Positions 45,697-54,652 of a stretch of 64,000 bases of DNA are shown one piece after another. The notes below the pieces were generated by a model that was not told where the DNA came from, searched no databases, and was given only the letters and a program-made list of their open reading frames with translations. Where the stretch lies: positions 3,906,001-3,970,000 of the forward strand of contig NC_018721.1 in the NCBI RefSeq assembly GCF_000153485.2. Direction: 5' to 3'. The stretch is from Psychroflexus torquis ATCC 700755. GTDB taxonomy: Bacteria > Bacteroidota > Bacteroidia > Flavobacteriales > Flavobacteriaceae. Position 1 is the first letter of the stretch, and each line of letters begins with the position of its first letter. Made by a program: the position numbers and the translations under genes.

Positions 45697-47028
45697 ATGT
45701 CAAAACAGTTTTTAGATTTAGGAATTAATGAGCACTTACAGCGGAGTTTAGTCGACTTGCAGATTTCTGTTCCTACTGAAGTCCAAGAAAAGACCATTCC
45801 TGTTGTCCTAAATCAAAACGAAGATCTAGTGGTTTTGTCAAAAACAGGATCAGGAAAAACCGCTGCTTTTGGCTTGCCTTTATTACAATTGATCGATACT
45901 GAAAACACCTCTATACAGACGCTTATCTTAGCGCCTACTAGAGAATTAGGTCAACAGATTTATAATAATCTCATCTCTTTTGCTAGTTGGAGTGACCAAA
46001 TACATATCGCCTCCTTATGTGGTGGTACACCCATAAAACCTCAAATCGAGAACCTAAACAGCACAACCCATCTTGTGGTGGCTACACCTGGGCGATTGCT
46101 TGATCTCATAAAACGCGAGGCCATTGATTTAAAGCATTTAAAATATGTTGTATTGGACGAGGCTGATGAAATGTTAAGTGCCCTAAAATTTGAAGTGGAT
46201 ACCATTATAAAAGCCATACCAAAGACCAGAAGAACGCTCTTATTTACGGCGACTATGTCAGGGACGGTTAAACAATTGGTACAGAATTATATGTCGAAAG
46301 ACCTTGTTACCATAGAAGTGGATACAACCACTCTAGGACATCAGGGGATCGACCATCATTATGTGGTTGTAGAGCCGATTGAAAAGCTAGACGTTTTGCT
46401 GCATTTTTTAAATTCTAAAGGGGGTGAGCGTGGTATTATATTTTGTAAAACCAAAGCAGCAGTGAATAAACTCGCTAAGAAATTGGCCATTAATAAATTC
46501 TCTTCAGGAGCTATACACGGTAGTTTAACCCAAGGTATTCGGGACCGTATTATGGGTCAATTTAGAGAAGGTCATATCGATATTCTAGTGGCAACCGATT
46601 TAGCTGCGCGTGGTATTGATGTTAAGGAAGTGTCCTATGTTGTCAATTATCATTTGCCCGATACTTATGAAGCTTATGTCCATAGAAGTGGGCGTACGGC
46701 TAGAGCAGGAGCAAAGGGACTTTCATTAACGATTTTGCAACACGAAGAAATTGCAGAGATTACTGATTTTGAAAATGAATTGGGCATTGTCTTTCATAAA
46801 TTTAAAAAAGCGGATGCCCAAAGCATAGAAGAAAACAATGCGTTATTATGGGCCAAAAAAATATTTAAAACCAAACCAAATAGAGAGGTTTCCGAAGAGT
46901 TTAAAACGAAGATCAAAACGGTATTCCATCATTTAACCAAAGAAGAACTCGTCGATAAAGTACTAGCACATCACTTGGCTCAGTCCAGTACTGAGCACTC
47001 AACGTCTGACCGTTCTAAAAAGAAATAA
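45697..47028 (+). CDS. DEAD-box RNA helicase
   Basis: A 443-residue helicase core with short basic tail. The ATG at 45697 (MSKQFLDLGINEHL) was chosen over a TTG at 45679. Motifs: Q motif VPTEVQEKTIPVVL, I SKTGSGKTAAF, Ia PTRELGQQI, II VLDEADEML, III FTATMSG, V DLAARGID, VI HRSGRTARAG. Likely acts in ribosome assembly or RNA turnover. The tail (HLTKEELVDKVLAHHLAQSS) contains no clear RNA-binding domain. A second helicase gene follows 5 bp later. Confidence 0.93.
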   Translation: MSKQFLDLGINEHLQRSLVDLQISVPTEVQEKTIPVVLNQNEDLVVLSKTGSGKTAAFGLPLLQLIDTENTSIQTLILAPTRELGQQIYNNLISFASWSDQIHIASLCGGTPIKPQIENLNSTTHLVVATPGRLLDLIKREAIDLKHLKYVVLDEADEMLSALKFEVDTIIKAIPKTRRTLLFTATMSGTVKQLVQNYMSKDLVTIEVDTTTLGHQGIDHHYVVVEPIEKLDVLLHFLNSKGGERGIIFCKTKAAVNKLAKKLAINKFSSGAIHGSLTQGIRDRIMGQFREGHIDILVATDLAARGIDVKEVSYVVNYHLPDTYEAYVHRSGRTARAGAKGLSLTILQHEEIAEITDFENELGIVFHKFKKADAQSIEENNALLWAKKIFKTKPNREVSEEFKTKIKTVFHHLTKEELVDKVLAHHLAQSSTEHSTSDRSKKK

Positions 47029-47033
47029 GCATT

Positions 47034-48365
47034 ATGGCAAATCATATAAAATCACAAGAGGATATTTTGCGAAAATTAAATATCCAAGTCTTGAATCCTA
47101 TGCAGGAGGAAGCGATTCCTTTAATTGAAAACACCACTAATACCATTCTATTATCACCAACAGGAACCGGTAAAACCTTGGCGTTTTCATTGCCTTTATT
47201 AACTATTTTAGACCCTGAATCTCCAGATGTCCAAGTCTTAATATTGGTGCCATCAAGAGAATTGGCGATTCAAATTGAGCAAGTGATTCGCACGATGGGA
47301 TCTGGTTATAAAGTCAATGCGGTGTACGGGGGCAGACCTGTCTCCAAAGACAAAATTGAAATCAAACATAACCCTGCTATTTTAATCGGAACCCCCGGTA
47401 GAATCTTAGATCATTTCAATAGTGAGCGTTTTTCTAAGACCAGCATCCAAACTCTAATTTTAGATGAGTTTGATAAATCTTTAGAAGTCGGTTTTGAGGA
47501 AGAAATGAAGGCTATTATCAGTCAGTTGCCAAACCTTAACAAACGGGTGTTAACCTCTGCAACACAGAGCCTTTCTATTCCTGGTTTTGTAAGATTGGAT
47601 AAGCCTAGCATCGTTAACTATTTGAACAAAAAAACACCATCCAAGTTAACCATTAAAACAGTGATTTCTCCAAGTCAGAGTAAGTTAAAAACACTGGTAG
47701 ATTTAGTACATCATCTTGGCAATGCGCCTGGAATTGTGTTTTGTAATTTAAGAGATAGCATAGATGAAGTAAGTTCTTATTTAAATCGACAAAACATCAG
47801 TCATGCCTGTTTTTCCGGGGTGATGGAACAAAAGGATAGAGAACGGGCTTTGATAAAATTCAGAAATGGGAGCTCACAGATCTTAGTGGCTACAGATTTA
47901 GCTGCTCGCGGTATCGATATCCCAGAACTGAAATTCATTATTCATTATGAACTCCCACGTCATGAAGAAGAGTTTATACATAGAAATGGGAGAACAGCCA
48001 GAGTGAACTCTAAAGGAACAGCTTATATATTAAAATGGGAACGGGAGTCTTTACCTGAATTTATTAAAGATGTGAAAGGTATTGATGTCTCTTCGAAATC
48101 GTCACAAAAAATACAGTCGAAGCCCCAATATTGGGAGACTTTGTTTATTTCTGGTGGGCGAAAAGATAAAATTTCCAAAGGGGATATTGCAGGATTGTTC
48201 TTCAAACAAGGCGGTCTAAACAAAGATCAATTGGGAAACATCGAGCTTAAGCCAGATTGTGCATTTGTTGCTATCCCGCTAAGTCTAGCTGATGAATTGG
48301 TAGAAAAGTTAAGCAATTCACGTCTAAAGAAAAAGAAGGTGAGGATCTCAGTGCTTGAAAGTTAA
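47034..48365 (+). CDS. DbpA-like DEAD-box helicase with variant DEFD motif
   Basis: A 443-residue helicase. Motif I is SPTGTGKTLAF, Ia PSRELAIQI, motif II DEFD rather than DEAD, III SATQS, V DLAARGIDIP, VI HRNGRTARV. The C-terminal 75 residues (FISGGRKDKISKGDIAGLFF ... IELKPDCAFVAIPLSLADEL) form a DbpA-type RNA-binding domain, which in DbpA recognises hairpin 92 of 23S rRNA. A role in 50S assembly is likely. Co-transcribed with the helicase upstream; the two may be an ancient tandem duplication. Confidence 0.9.
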   Translation: MANHIKSQEDILRKLNIQVLNPMQEEAIPLIENTTNTILLSPTGTGKTLAFSLPLLTILDPESPDVQVLILVPSRELAIQIEQVIRTMGSGYKVNAVYGGRPVSKDKIEIKHNPAILIGTPGRILDHFNSERFSKTSIQTLILDEFDKSLEVGFEEEMKAIISQLPNLNKRVLTSATQSLSIPGFVRLDKPSIVNYLNKKTPSKLTIKTVISPSQSKLKTLVDLVHHLGNAPGIVFCNLRDSIDEVSSYLNRQNISHACFSGVMEQKDRERALIKFRNGSSQILVATDLAARGIDIPELKFIIHYELPRHEEEFIHRNGRTARVNSKGTAYILKWERESLPEFIKDVKGIDVSSKSSQKIQSKPQYWETLFISGGRKDKISKGDIAGLFFKQGGLNKDQLGNIELKPDCAFVAIPLSLADELVEKLSNSRLKKKKVRISVLES

Positions 48366-48963
48366 TTCTAAATTAAGAATTAAGAATTTTAAATTGATTT
48401 TTAAGCCATAAATAATTTAAGGTGAATAATTTTTAATTATAAATTTTTAATTGATTTTATATAGTAGATAAGTTGAGGTGAATCATTTAAAATGAGTGTG
48501 CTATTTCACGAAAAGCAAACAAAGAAAAAAATGCAAAGAAGTGCAAAGGAGAAAATTAACTTTAATTGATTCTTTGTGGCCTTTGCGAAAAACTTAGCGG
48601 CCTTTGTGTGAAACTTTTTTAATACGCGACTTCAATTCATTATCAATAAAAAATGATTGGGAATAATGAATTCACTTTAAGCGACTAGTAAGTTAGGGTG
48701 GATCACTTAAATCAGTTTACTATTTCACGCAAAGCAAACAAAGAGAAAAACGCAAAGAAGAAATTGTCATTTACTAATATTTTGAGGCCTTTGCGATTAA
48801 TCTAGCGCTTTTGCGTGGAGTGTTTTTAATATTCGACTTCAATTCATTATTTGTAAAAATAGAATTTAGATTTATACAGTTTAATTTTTGTCCTGTTAAG
48901 GTTTAAATATAGTTTTAAAACAAACCCAGAAAAACTTGAACTTCAAATTTGACATCCAGAATT

Positions 48964-48993
48964 TTGAAAATAGTAACTTTTAAGTTACTTTTG
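48964..48993 (+). promoter_or_regulatory. Promoter and palindromic operator of the higBA-like operon
   Basis: TTG (48964-48966), exactly 19 nt, then TACTTTTG (48986-48993). The perfect palindrome AGTAACTTTTAAGTTACT (48972-48989) overlaps the -7 element, 9 bp before the toxin start. This is the layout expected for autorepression by the HTH antitoxin. Confidence 0.7.
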
Positions 48994-48998
48994 ACGTA

Positions 48999-49355
48999 AT
49001 GGAAAAAGTCAGGCAAGTAATACAATATAAAAATTATTTCGAGAAGTTTCTACTTGCTCAACCGAAAAAGGTTCAGGACAAAATATTTAAGGTTATTGAA
49101 ATAATCGAAACCTATCAGCACGTGCCGAAAACATATTTGGCGCCAATGAAAACTGACAAAGGACTATTTGAAGCCCGAATAAAATTAGGCTCAAATATTT
49201 GGCGAGTTTTTTGTTTCTTCGACAAAGGTAAGTTAGTTATACTCTTAAACGGGTTTACCAAAAAGACGCAGAAAACACCGAAAAAAGAAATCGACAAAGC
49301 AGTCCGATTAATGAAAGAGTATTATGAAGAAAAAAACAAAGGGAATGGAAACTAA
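48999..49355 (+). CDS. HigB/RelE-type toxin (phage Gp49-like family)
   Basis: A 118-residue basic protein with the Gp49-like HigB pattern: YFEKFLLAQPKKVQDKIFKVIEIIE, then GLFEARIKLGSNIWRVFCFFDKGKLVILLNGFTKKTQKTP and a closing helix KEIDKAVRLMKEYY. Family members are ribosome-dependent mRNA endonucleases. Its end overlaps the antitoxin gene, with the toxin first, as usual for higBA. Confidence 0.87.
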   Translation: MEKVRQVIQYKNYFEKFLLAQPKKVQDKIFKVIEIIETYQHVPKTYLAPMKTDKGLFEARIKLGSNIWRVFCFFDKGKLVILLNGFTKKTQKTPKKEIDKAVRLMKEYYEEKNKGNGN

Positions 49356-49635
49356 AAGTTGGAAAGAAATAAAGAACACAGTTTACGGAAAAAAAGGCAC
49401 TGAACGTAGAGACGAACTCGATAGAGATTTTGAATCTTTTAAAATTGGTTTACTATTACGAAATGCACGCGAAGAAAAAAATCTTACTCAAGAGCAACTT
49501 GGTGAACTAATTGACAAAAAGCGAACTTATATTTCACGCGTGGAAAATAATGGTAGTAATCTGACTTTAAAAACCTTATTTGACATCGTTGAGAAAGGAC
49601 TTGGTGGAAAAGTAAATATTTCAATCGAAGTCTGA
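49324..49635 (+). CDS. HigA-type Xre antitoxin
   Basis: A 103-residue helix-turn-helix protein: KIGLLLRNAREEKNLTQEQLGELIDKKRTYISRVENNGSNLTLKTL is a Cro/C1 HTH. It should neutralise the upstream toxin and repress the operon. Starts are possible at 49324 (32-bp overlap) and at 49345 (METKSWKEI, 11-bp overlap); the second is the more usual spacing. Confidence 0.87.
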   Translation: MKKKTKGMETKSWKEIKNTVYGKKGTERRDELDRDFESFKIGLLLRNAREEKNLTQEQLGELIDKKRTYISRVENNGSNLTLKTLFDIVEKGLGGKVNISIEV

Positions 49636-50071
49636 TATAAAGTAAGTTTTACAACAATGTAGATTATGAGTAGGGCGATTTAACTTAAATCAGTTTACTA
49701 TTTCACGCAAAGCAAACAAAGAGAAAAAGCAAAGAAGCGCAAAGGAGAAACTACCATTTTCTTAATATTTTGCTGCCTTAGTGAAATTTATTTAAAAACT
49801 GAAATTTGGCTCATTATCAATAAAAAATGATTGGGAATAATGAATTCACTTTAAGTCACTAATGAGTTAGGGTGGATCACTTAAATCAGTTTACTATTTC
49901 ACGCAAAGTAGACAAAGAGAAAAAGCAAAGGAGCGCAAAGGAGAAACTACCCTTTTCTTAATATTTTGCGGCCTTTGCGGAAAACTTAGCGCTCTTTGCG
50001 TGAAGCTTCTTTAATTCGCGACTTCAATTCATTATCAATAAAAATAGAATTTAAATTTATACTGTTTAATT

Positions 50072-50212
50072 TTGTCCTGTTAAGGACTAAATATAGGATA
50101 AACAAGCACTACTTATTTTAAAAGTGCCTTTAGGTACTTTATATGCAATACCTAAAGGCATTGTTGTTAACAGAAGATAGTTTTTACCAACGTTTAGTCC
50201 CTAAAGGGACAA
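50072..50212. repeat. Hairpin element (MITE/REP-like) inside the CGCAAAG array
   Basis: Ends TTTGTCCTGTTAAGGACTAA (50072-) and TTTAGTCCCTAAAGGGACAA (50193-50212) are imperfect inverted repeats. Between them TGCCTTTAGGTA (50125-50136) and TACCTAAAGGCA (50149-50160) form a perfect 12-bp stem. A left end of the same kind, without the rest, occurs at 48887-48900 just before the HigBA region. Resembles non-autonomous elements moved by REP-associated tyrosine transposases; no transposase is present here. Confidence 0.55.
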
Positions 50213-50586
50213 TTCAAAATAAAAAAAACTTTTCTCAAACGTGGATAGCTTTTTAGAAAACCAAAACTTTTACTGCCTTTGCGAAAAACTTAGCGCCCTT
50301 TGTGTGAAACTTTTTTAATTCGTGACTTCAATTCATTATCAATAAAAAAATATTGAGAATAAAGAATTTACTTTAATCCACTAATAAATTAGGGTAAATC
50401 ATTTAAAATCTGTTTGTTATTTCACGCAAAGCAAACAAAGAGAAAAACGCAAAGAATCTCAAACGAGAAAATTAACTTTAGCTGATTCTTTCCTGCCTTT
50501 GAGATTAACTTAGTGCCCTTTGCGTGAAACGTTTTTAGAATTGAACTTCAATTCATCATCAACACTAACAAATTAAAAATTCCTAA

Positions 50587-51288
50587 TTATTCCAACATCG
50601 GTTTTAAGACTTCCCAGACTGTATGGGCTACTATTTTATGACCATCAACTGTTGGGTGGATGCCATCACTTTGATTGAGTTCGGCGATACCGCCAACATC
50701 TTTTAAGATAAAAGGAATAAAGGCGAGATTATTGGCTTCGGCTAATTCAGAAAACAGCTCTCTGAATTCGGTAGTGTACTTTTGCCCCATGTTCGGTGGC
50801 AGTTGCATACCAGCAAGAATAACCTTTGTCTTCGGACTTTTTTCTTTTACAGTTCTTATAATCGCTTGAAGGTTAGACCGCGTTTCAGATAAAGGAACTC
50901 CCCGTAAGCCATCATTTGCTCCAAGCTCCAATAGAAAAATATCGATATCTTGATTCAAGACCCAGTCAATTCGGCTTTTACCACCCGCTGTTGTTTCTCC
51001 GCTTAAGCCTGAATTAACAACTATATATTTTAAATTCAAAGAATCAATTTTTTCTTGTAATACAGCAGGGAAAGCATCATTGCTATCCTCCAATCCATAG
51101 CCAGCTGTAATACTATCTCCAAAGCATAAGATGGTTTCAGTATTATTTTCTGAAGCTTCAGCAAGTTGGGATGGTTTGGTTTGTTGCGTTGCTGTTTCTT
51201 CTTGTGTCGTTTTTTTCTTTTTATCACTACCACAACCCAAGATTAAAATCAAGGGAATAATATAACAAAGCCTTATGAGTTTCTGCAT
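50587..51288 (-). CDS. TesA-like SGNH esterase, lipoprotein
   Basis: A 233-residue SGNH hydrolase. Starting at 51288 places a lipoprotein signal first (IRLCYIIPLILILGCGSDKK); longer starts at 51348 are possible but bury it. Catalytic blocks: I CFGDSITAGYGL (Ser), II NSGLSGETTAGG, III LELGANDGLRG (Asn), V SDGIHPTVDGHK (Asp and His). Likely an envelope arylesterase or lysophospholipase. It diverges from a YbbA/YbbP-type ABC pair, the same neighbourhood as E. coli tesA-ybbAP. Confidence 0.88.
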   Translation of the reverse strand: MQKLIRLCYIIPLILILGCGSDKKKKTTQEETATQQTKPSQLAEASENNTETILCFGDSITAGYGLEDSNDAFPAVLQEKIDSLNLKYIVVNSGLSGETTAGGKSRIDWVLNQDIDIFLLELGANDGLRGVPLSETRSNLQAIIRTVKEKSPKTKVILAGMQLPPNMGQKYTTEFRELFSELAEANNLAFIPFILKDVGGIAELNQSDGIHPTVDGHKIVAHTVWEVLKPMLE

Positions 51289-51363
51289 AGCGGAAGTTGG
51301 TAAGATTAGATTCATTTGTCTATTTTGAGCCTCTGACATAATTGTCATTTTAATTAAAATTAT

Positions 51364-52053
51364 ATGCCAAAGATATTGAAGATTACTGGGCTAGAAAAGA
51401 CTTATTCCAGCGGTCACAAAGAATTAACGGTCTTGCAAAACATCTCTTTTGAGGTTGAAAAAGGACAAACCTTTTCTATTGTGGGACCTTCTGGAAGTGG
51501 AAAAACAACCTTACTAGGCTTGTGTGCAGGATTAGATAATCCAAATGCAGGAAGTGTGGAGTTATGTGGTCAGGATTTAAGTCACTTAAACGAAGACCAA
51601 AGGGCCCAATTACGGAATAAGGAAGTGGGTTTTATTTTCCAGAACTTTCAACTGCTGCCAACGCTCACTGCTCTTGAGAATGTAAGTGTTCCTCTAGAAT
51701 TACAAGGAGATAAAGCCGCAGCCAAAAAAAGTATGGTTTTATTGGAAAAAGTGGGTTTAGCTGACCGTTCAGATCATTATCCATCTCAGCTTTCAGGTGG
51801 TGAACAGCAACGTGTTGCTTTAGCCAGAGCCTTTGCCAATGCACCTTCTATTTTATTTGCTGATGAACCTACAGGAAACTTAGATGAGGAAACTGGAGAA
51901 AAAGTAATCAAACTATTATTCGATTTAAACAAAGAAGCAGGAACGACGCTGGTGATTATTTCGCATGATTTAGAGTTGGCCAACCGAACCCAGCAAATAT
52001 TGCGTCTGAAAGGCGGACAAGTGTTAACCAATCAACGCACAGAAGTGCTGTAA
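51364..52053 (+). CDS. YbbA/LolD-type ABC transporter ATPase
   Basis: A 229-residue ATPase of the MacB/LolD class: Walker A GPSGSGKTTLLG, Q-loop FIFQNFQLLPTLTALENV, signature LSGGEQQRVALARA, Walker B ILFADEPTGNLD and the switch His in IISHDLEL. It pairs with the large permease that begins 17 bp after its stop. Probably drives a mechanotransmission-type system in the inner membrane. Confidence 0.93.
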   Translation: MPKILKITGLEKTYSSGHKELTVLQNISFEVEKGQTFSIVGPSGSGKTTLLGLCAGLDNPNAGSVELCGQDLSHLNEDQRAQLRNKEVGFIFQNFQLLPTLTALENVSVPLELQGDKAAAKKSMVLLEKVGLADRSDHYPSQLSGGEQQRVALARAFANAPSILFADEPTGNLDEETGEKVIKLLFDLNKEAGTTLVIISHDLELANRTQQILRLKGGQVLTNQRTEVL

Positions 52054-52070
52054 ATTCACACCCCTTTCCT

Positions 52071-54596
52071 ATGAATCAAAATACAAAATGGCTCTTTAAG
52101 ATGGCATGGCGTGATGCCAAGGCAAGTAGAGTGCGTCTGCTTTTATTTATGGCCTCTATTATCTTAGGTATTGCTGCAGTGGTCTCCATACAACTGTTCA
52201 GCATTAATCTTAAAGACAATATACAACTCCAGTCTAAAGCCTTGATGGGTGCCGATTATATTATCGATAGTAGGAAACAACCTACAGAACGTGCTCAAGC
52301 GATCATAGACTCCCTAAACCCTGATGCTTCTGAAGTCAACTTTGTGTCGATGATTGCCTTTCCCAAAAGTGGAGGTACCAAACTGGTAAAGGTTCGTGCT
52401 TTAAAAGGAGACTTTCCTTTTTACGGTACGATTGATACCGAACCTGCCTCAGCAGCAAGTACTTATCAAGATTCGGGTGGAGCATTGGTTGATGCGACTT
52501 TATTACTTCAGTTTGACATCCAACCGGGAGATTCTATAAAAGTAGGAGAACTCACCCTCCCCATTGCAGGCGCTTTAAAGGCTATTCCTGGGACTACGGC
52601 AATTTCAACCTCTGTAGCTCCATCAGTAATCATTCCAAATCGGTTTGTAGAAAGCACGGAACTCCTTCAATTTGGCAGTCGCAAGGAATATCAATTCTTT
52701 TACAAAGCATCAGATACTTTAAATTTAAGTCAGTTTGAGGAGAAAATAAACCCTATGCTGGAGGCAGAAAATTCAGATTTAGACACGCATACCAGCACTA
52801 GCGAACGTTTAGGAAACCGTTATGATAATGTAGGAAAATTTTTATATCTAGCAGCATTTATAGCTTTGCTTTTAGGCTGTGTGGGTATCGCTAGTTCTGT
52901 TCATATTTATATCAAAGAAAAACTGAGAGCCATTGCCGTTTTAAAATGTATGGGAGCGTCCAGAAAGCAAAGCTTTCTTATTTTCCTAATTCAAATTGCG
53001 GGTATTGGAGTTACTGGTGGCTTGGTGGGTTCGCTTATTGGGGTAGGACTTCAGGTTTTATTTCCCTATATCTTACAAGAGTTTCTTCCGTTTGCGGTTG
53101 AAATAAGTATCTCTTTCCAACCCATACTTATTGGTGTTTTTCTAGGGCTGTTTATGTCGGTTTTATTTGCGCTTTTACCATTGCTTAGAACCTGGTATGT
53201 ATCGCCTTTAGAAGTGTTACGCATTAATGAAAAAGCTTCGCAGGGTCCAAAAAAGGCAAGATTTTTCGTATTCGCTGGGATCCTCATATTTCTGTTTTTA
53301 TTTTCATTGTGGTTACTCGAGGATATACTTTATGCATTCGGTTTTGTTGGTGCTACGCTAATTACATTTGCTGTTTTAGCTGGGACTGCTTTGCTGAGTA
53401 TGAAACTCATTAGAACCTATTTCCCAAAACGCTGGGGGTTTATTTCGCGCCAAAGTTTGCTAAATTTATTTAGGCCAAATAATCAGACTGTCGTGTTGGT
53501 GGTCGCCATCGGTTTAGGGACATTTTTGATCAGTACCTTATACTTTACCAAAGATATTTTATTGGCAAAAACCGATATTGAGCAATCGGCAGAAACTGCC
53601 AATATGATCATTTTAGATTTGCAAACCGATCAGCGTGATGCTGTAGAACAACAACTTATTGAGAATGATTTGCCCACTCTTGATAACATTTCGCTGGTGA
53701 CTATGCGAATGCAAAAAATTAAAGATCAGCAAGTGAATGAGATACGACAGGATTCGACAAGCCAGATTCGCGGTTGGATTTTAAACCATGAGTTTAGAAC
53801 TACCTATCGCGACACCTTGATTGATTCAGAAGAAATTATAGAAGGGGAGTGGATCCCAGAGTTAGAGTCTGGAGATCCGGTAAAGATTTCTATTTCAGAT
53901 AATCTTGCCGAAGATGCAAAGTTAAGAGTTGGCGATGCCGTTGTTTTTAATGTGCAAGGTGTGCTTATGGAAACTACCGTGGGCAGTATTCGTAAAGTAG
54001 ACTGGGGACAAATTCAGCTTAATTTTAGCATTGTATTTCCCAAGGGTGTCTTAGAGAAAGCTCCACAGTTCAATGTGATTACCACCGCTGTGCCAGATGA
54101 GGAAGCTTCAGCAAAATTACAGCGGAATTTGGTGGCCAAATTCCCTAATGTGTCGGTGATAGATTTGCGACAGGTGTACACCATTTTGGAAGATATTCTA
54201 GATAAGATTTCTTGGATCATCAATTTTATGGCTTTCTTTAGTATCCTTACGGGCATTATCGTTTTGATAGGTTCTGTACGAACCAGTAAATACCAACGCA
54301 TTAAAGAAAGTGTCTTACTGCGAACTTTGGGCGCAAAAAACACACAGATCTTAAAAATAACTGCTTTGGAATATCTGTTTTTAGGATTGCTAGGGAGTTT
54401 AGTTGGAATTTTGTTGGCTTTAGTGAGTAGCTTCTGTTTAGCGCTACTTGTTTTCAAGGAACCCTTTGTGCCTTCCTTGATTCCCTTTTTAGTCTTTTTA
54501 CCAGGCATTACCCTTTTGGTTTTAGTGATTGGCTTGAGCAATATTCAAACTGTCTTACGCAGTTCACCTTTGGAGGTTTTGCGAAAAGAAGGTTAG
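52071..54596 (+). CDS. YbbP-like FtsX-family ABC permease
   Basis: An 841-residue permease with two FtsX cores: N-terminal TM1 (LLLFMASIILGIAAVVSIQLF), a large periplasmic domain, three TM helices (FLYLAAFIALLLGCVGIASSVHIYI onward), a second half of the same layout and a C-terminal LEVLRKEG motif repeated from the first half (LEVLRINEK). The internal duplication is the YbbP/LolC-like architecture. Together with the ATPase and the divergent esterase it suggests a role in lipid or lipoprotein handling; substrate unknown. Confidence 0.9.
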   Translation: MNQNTKWLFKMAWRDAKASRVRLLLFMASIILGIAAVVSIQLFSINLKDNIQLQSKALMGADYIIDSRKQPTERAQAIIDSLNPDASEVNFVSMIAFPKSGGTKLVKVRALKGDFPFYGTIDTEPASAASTYQDSGGALVDATLLLQFDIQPGDSIKVGELTLPIAGALKAIPGTTAISTSVAPSVIIPNRFVESTELLQFGSRKEYQFFYKASDTLNLSQFEEKINPMLEAENSDLDTHTSTSERLGNRYDNVGKFLYLAAFIALLLGCVGIASSVHIYIKEKLRAIAVLKCMGASRKQSFLIFLIQIAGIGVTGGLVGSLIGVGLQVLFPYILQEFLPFAVEISISFQPILIGVFLGLFMSVLFALLPLLRTWYVSPLEVLRINEKASQGPKKARFFVFAGILIFLFLFSLWLLEDILYAFGFVGATLITFAVLAGTALLSMKLIRTYFPKRWGFISRQSLLNLFRPNNQTVVLVVAIGLGTFLISTLYFTKDILLAKTDIEQSAETANMIILDLQTDQRDAVEQQLIENDLPTLDNISLVTMRMQKIKDQQVNEIRQDSTSQIRGWILNHEFRTTYRDTLIDSEEIIEGEWIPELESGDPVKISISDNLAEDAKLRVGDAVVFNVQGVLMETTVGSIRKVDWGQIQLNFSIVFPKGVLEKAPQFNVITTAVPDEEASAKLQRNLVAKFPNVSVIDLRQVYTILEDILDKISWIINFMAFFSILTGIIVLIGSVRTSKYQRIKESVLLRTLGAKNTQILKITALEYLFLGLLGSLVGILLALVSSFCLALLVFKEPFVPSLIPFLVFLPGITLLVLVIGLSNIQTVLRSSPLEVLRKEG

Positions 54597-54652
54597 TAGT
54601 GGTTTCATTTAAGTACCGTAAACGTTTAACTTTATTGAGATAATATATATGT

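Larger units (their letters stand above)
48504..50529. repeat. CGCAAAG-family palindromic repeat array, six copies
   Basis: Copies at about 48504-48613, 48723-48818, 49701-49786, 49897-50004, 50275-50309 (right half only) and 50420-50529. Each starts TTTCACGCAAAG and ends CTTTGCGTGAAA or a variant, so each can fold into a long hairpin of about 100 nt. Copies are joined by a conserved linker of about 100 nt (with TTCAATTCATTATCAATAAA and TAGGGTGGATCACTTAAA). The region 48366-50586 holds only this array, the HigBA genes and a further hairpin element. Confidence 0.85.

Noticed and set aside
54014..54541. A 175-residue minus-strand open frame inside the YbbP-like permease
   Set aside because: Its composition (Lys- and Ser-rich without domains) is typical of antisense of membrane-protein code; the plus-strand gene is convincing.
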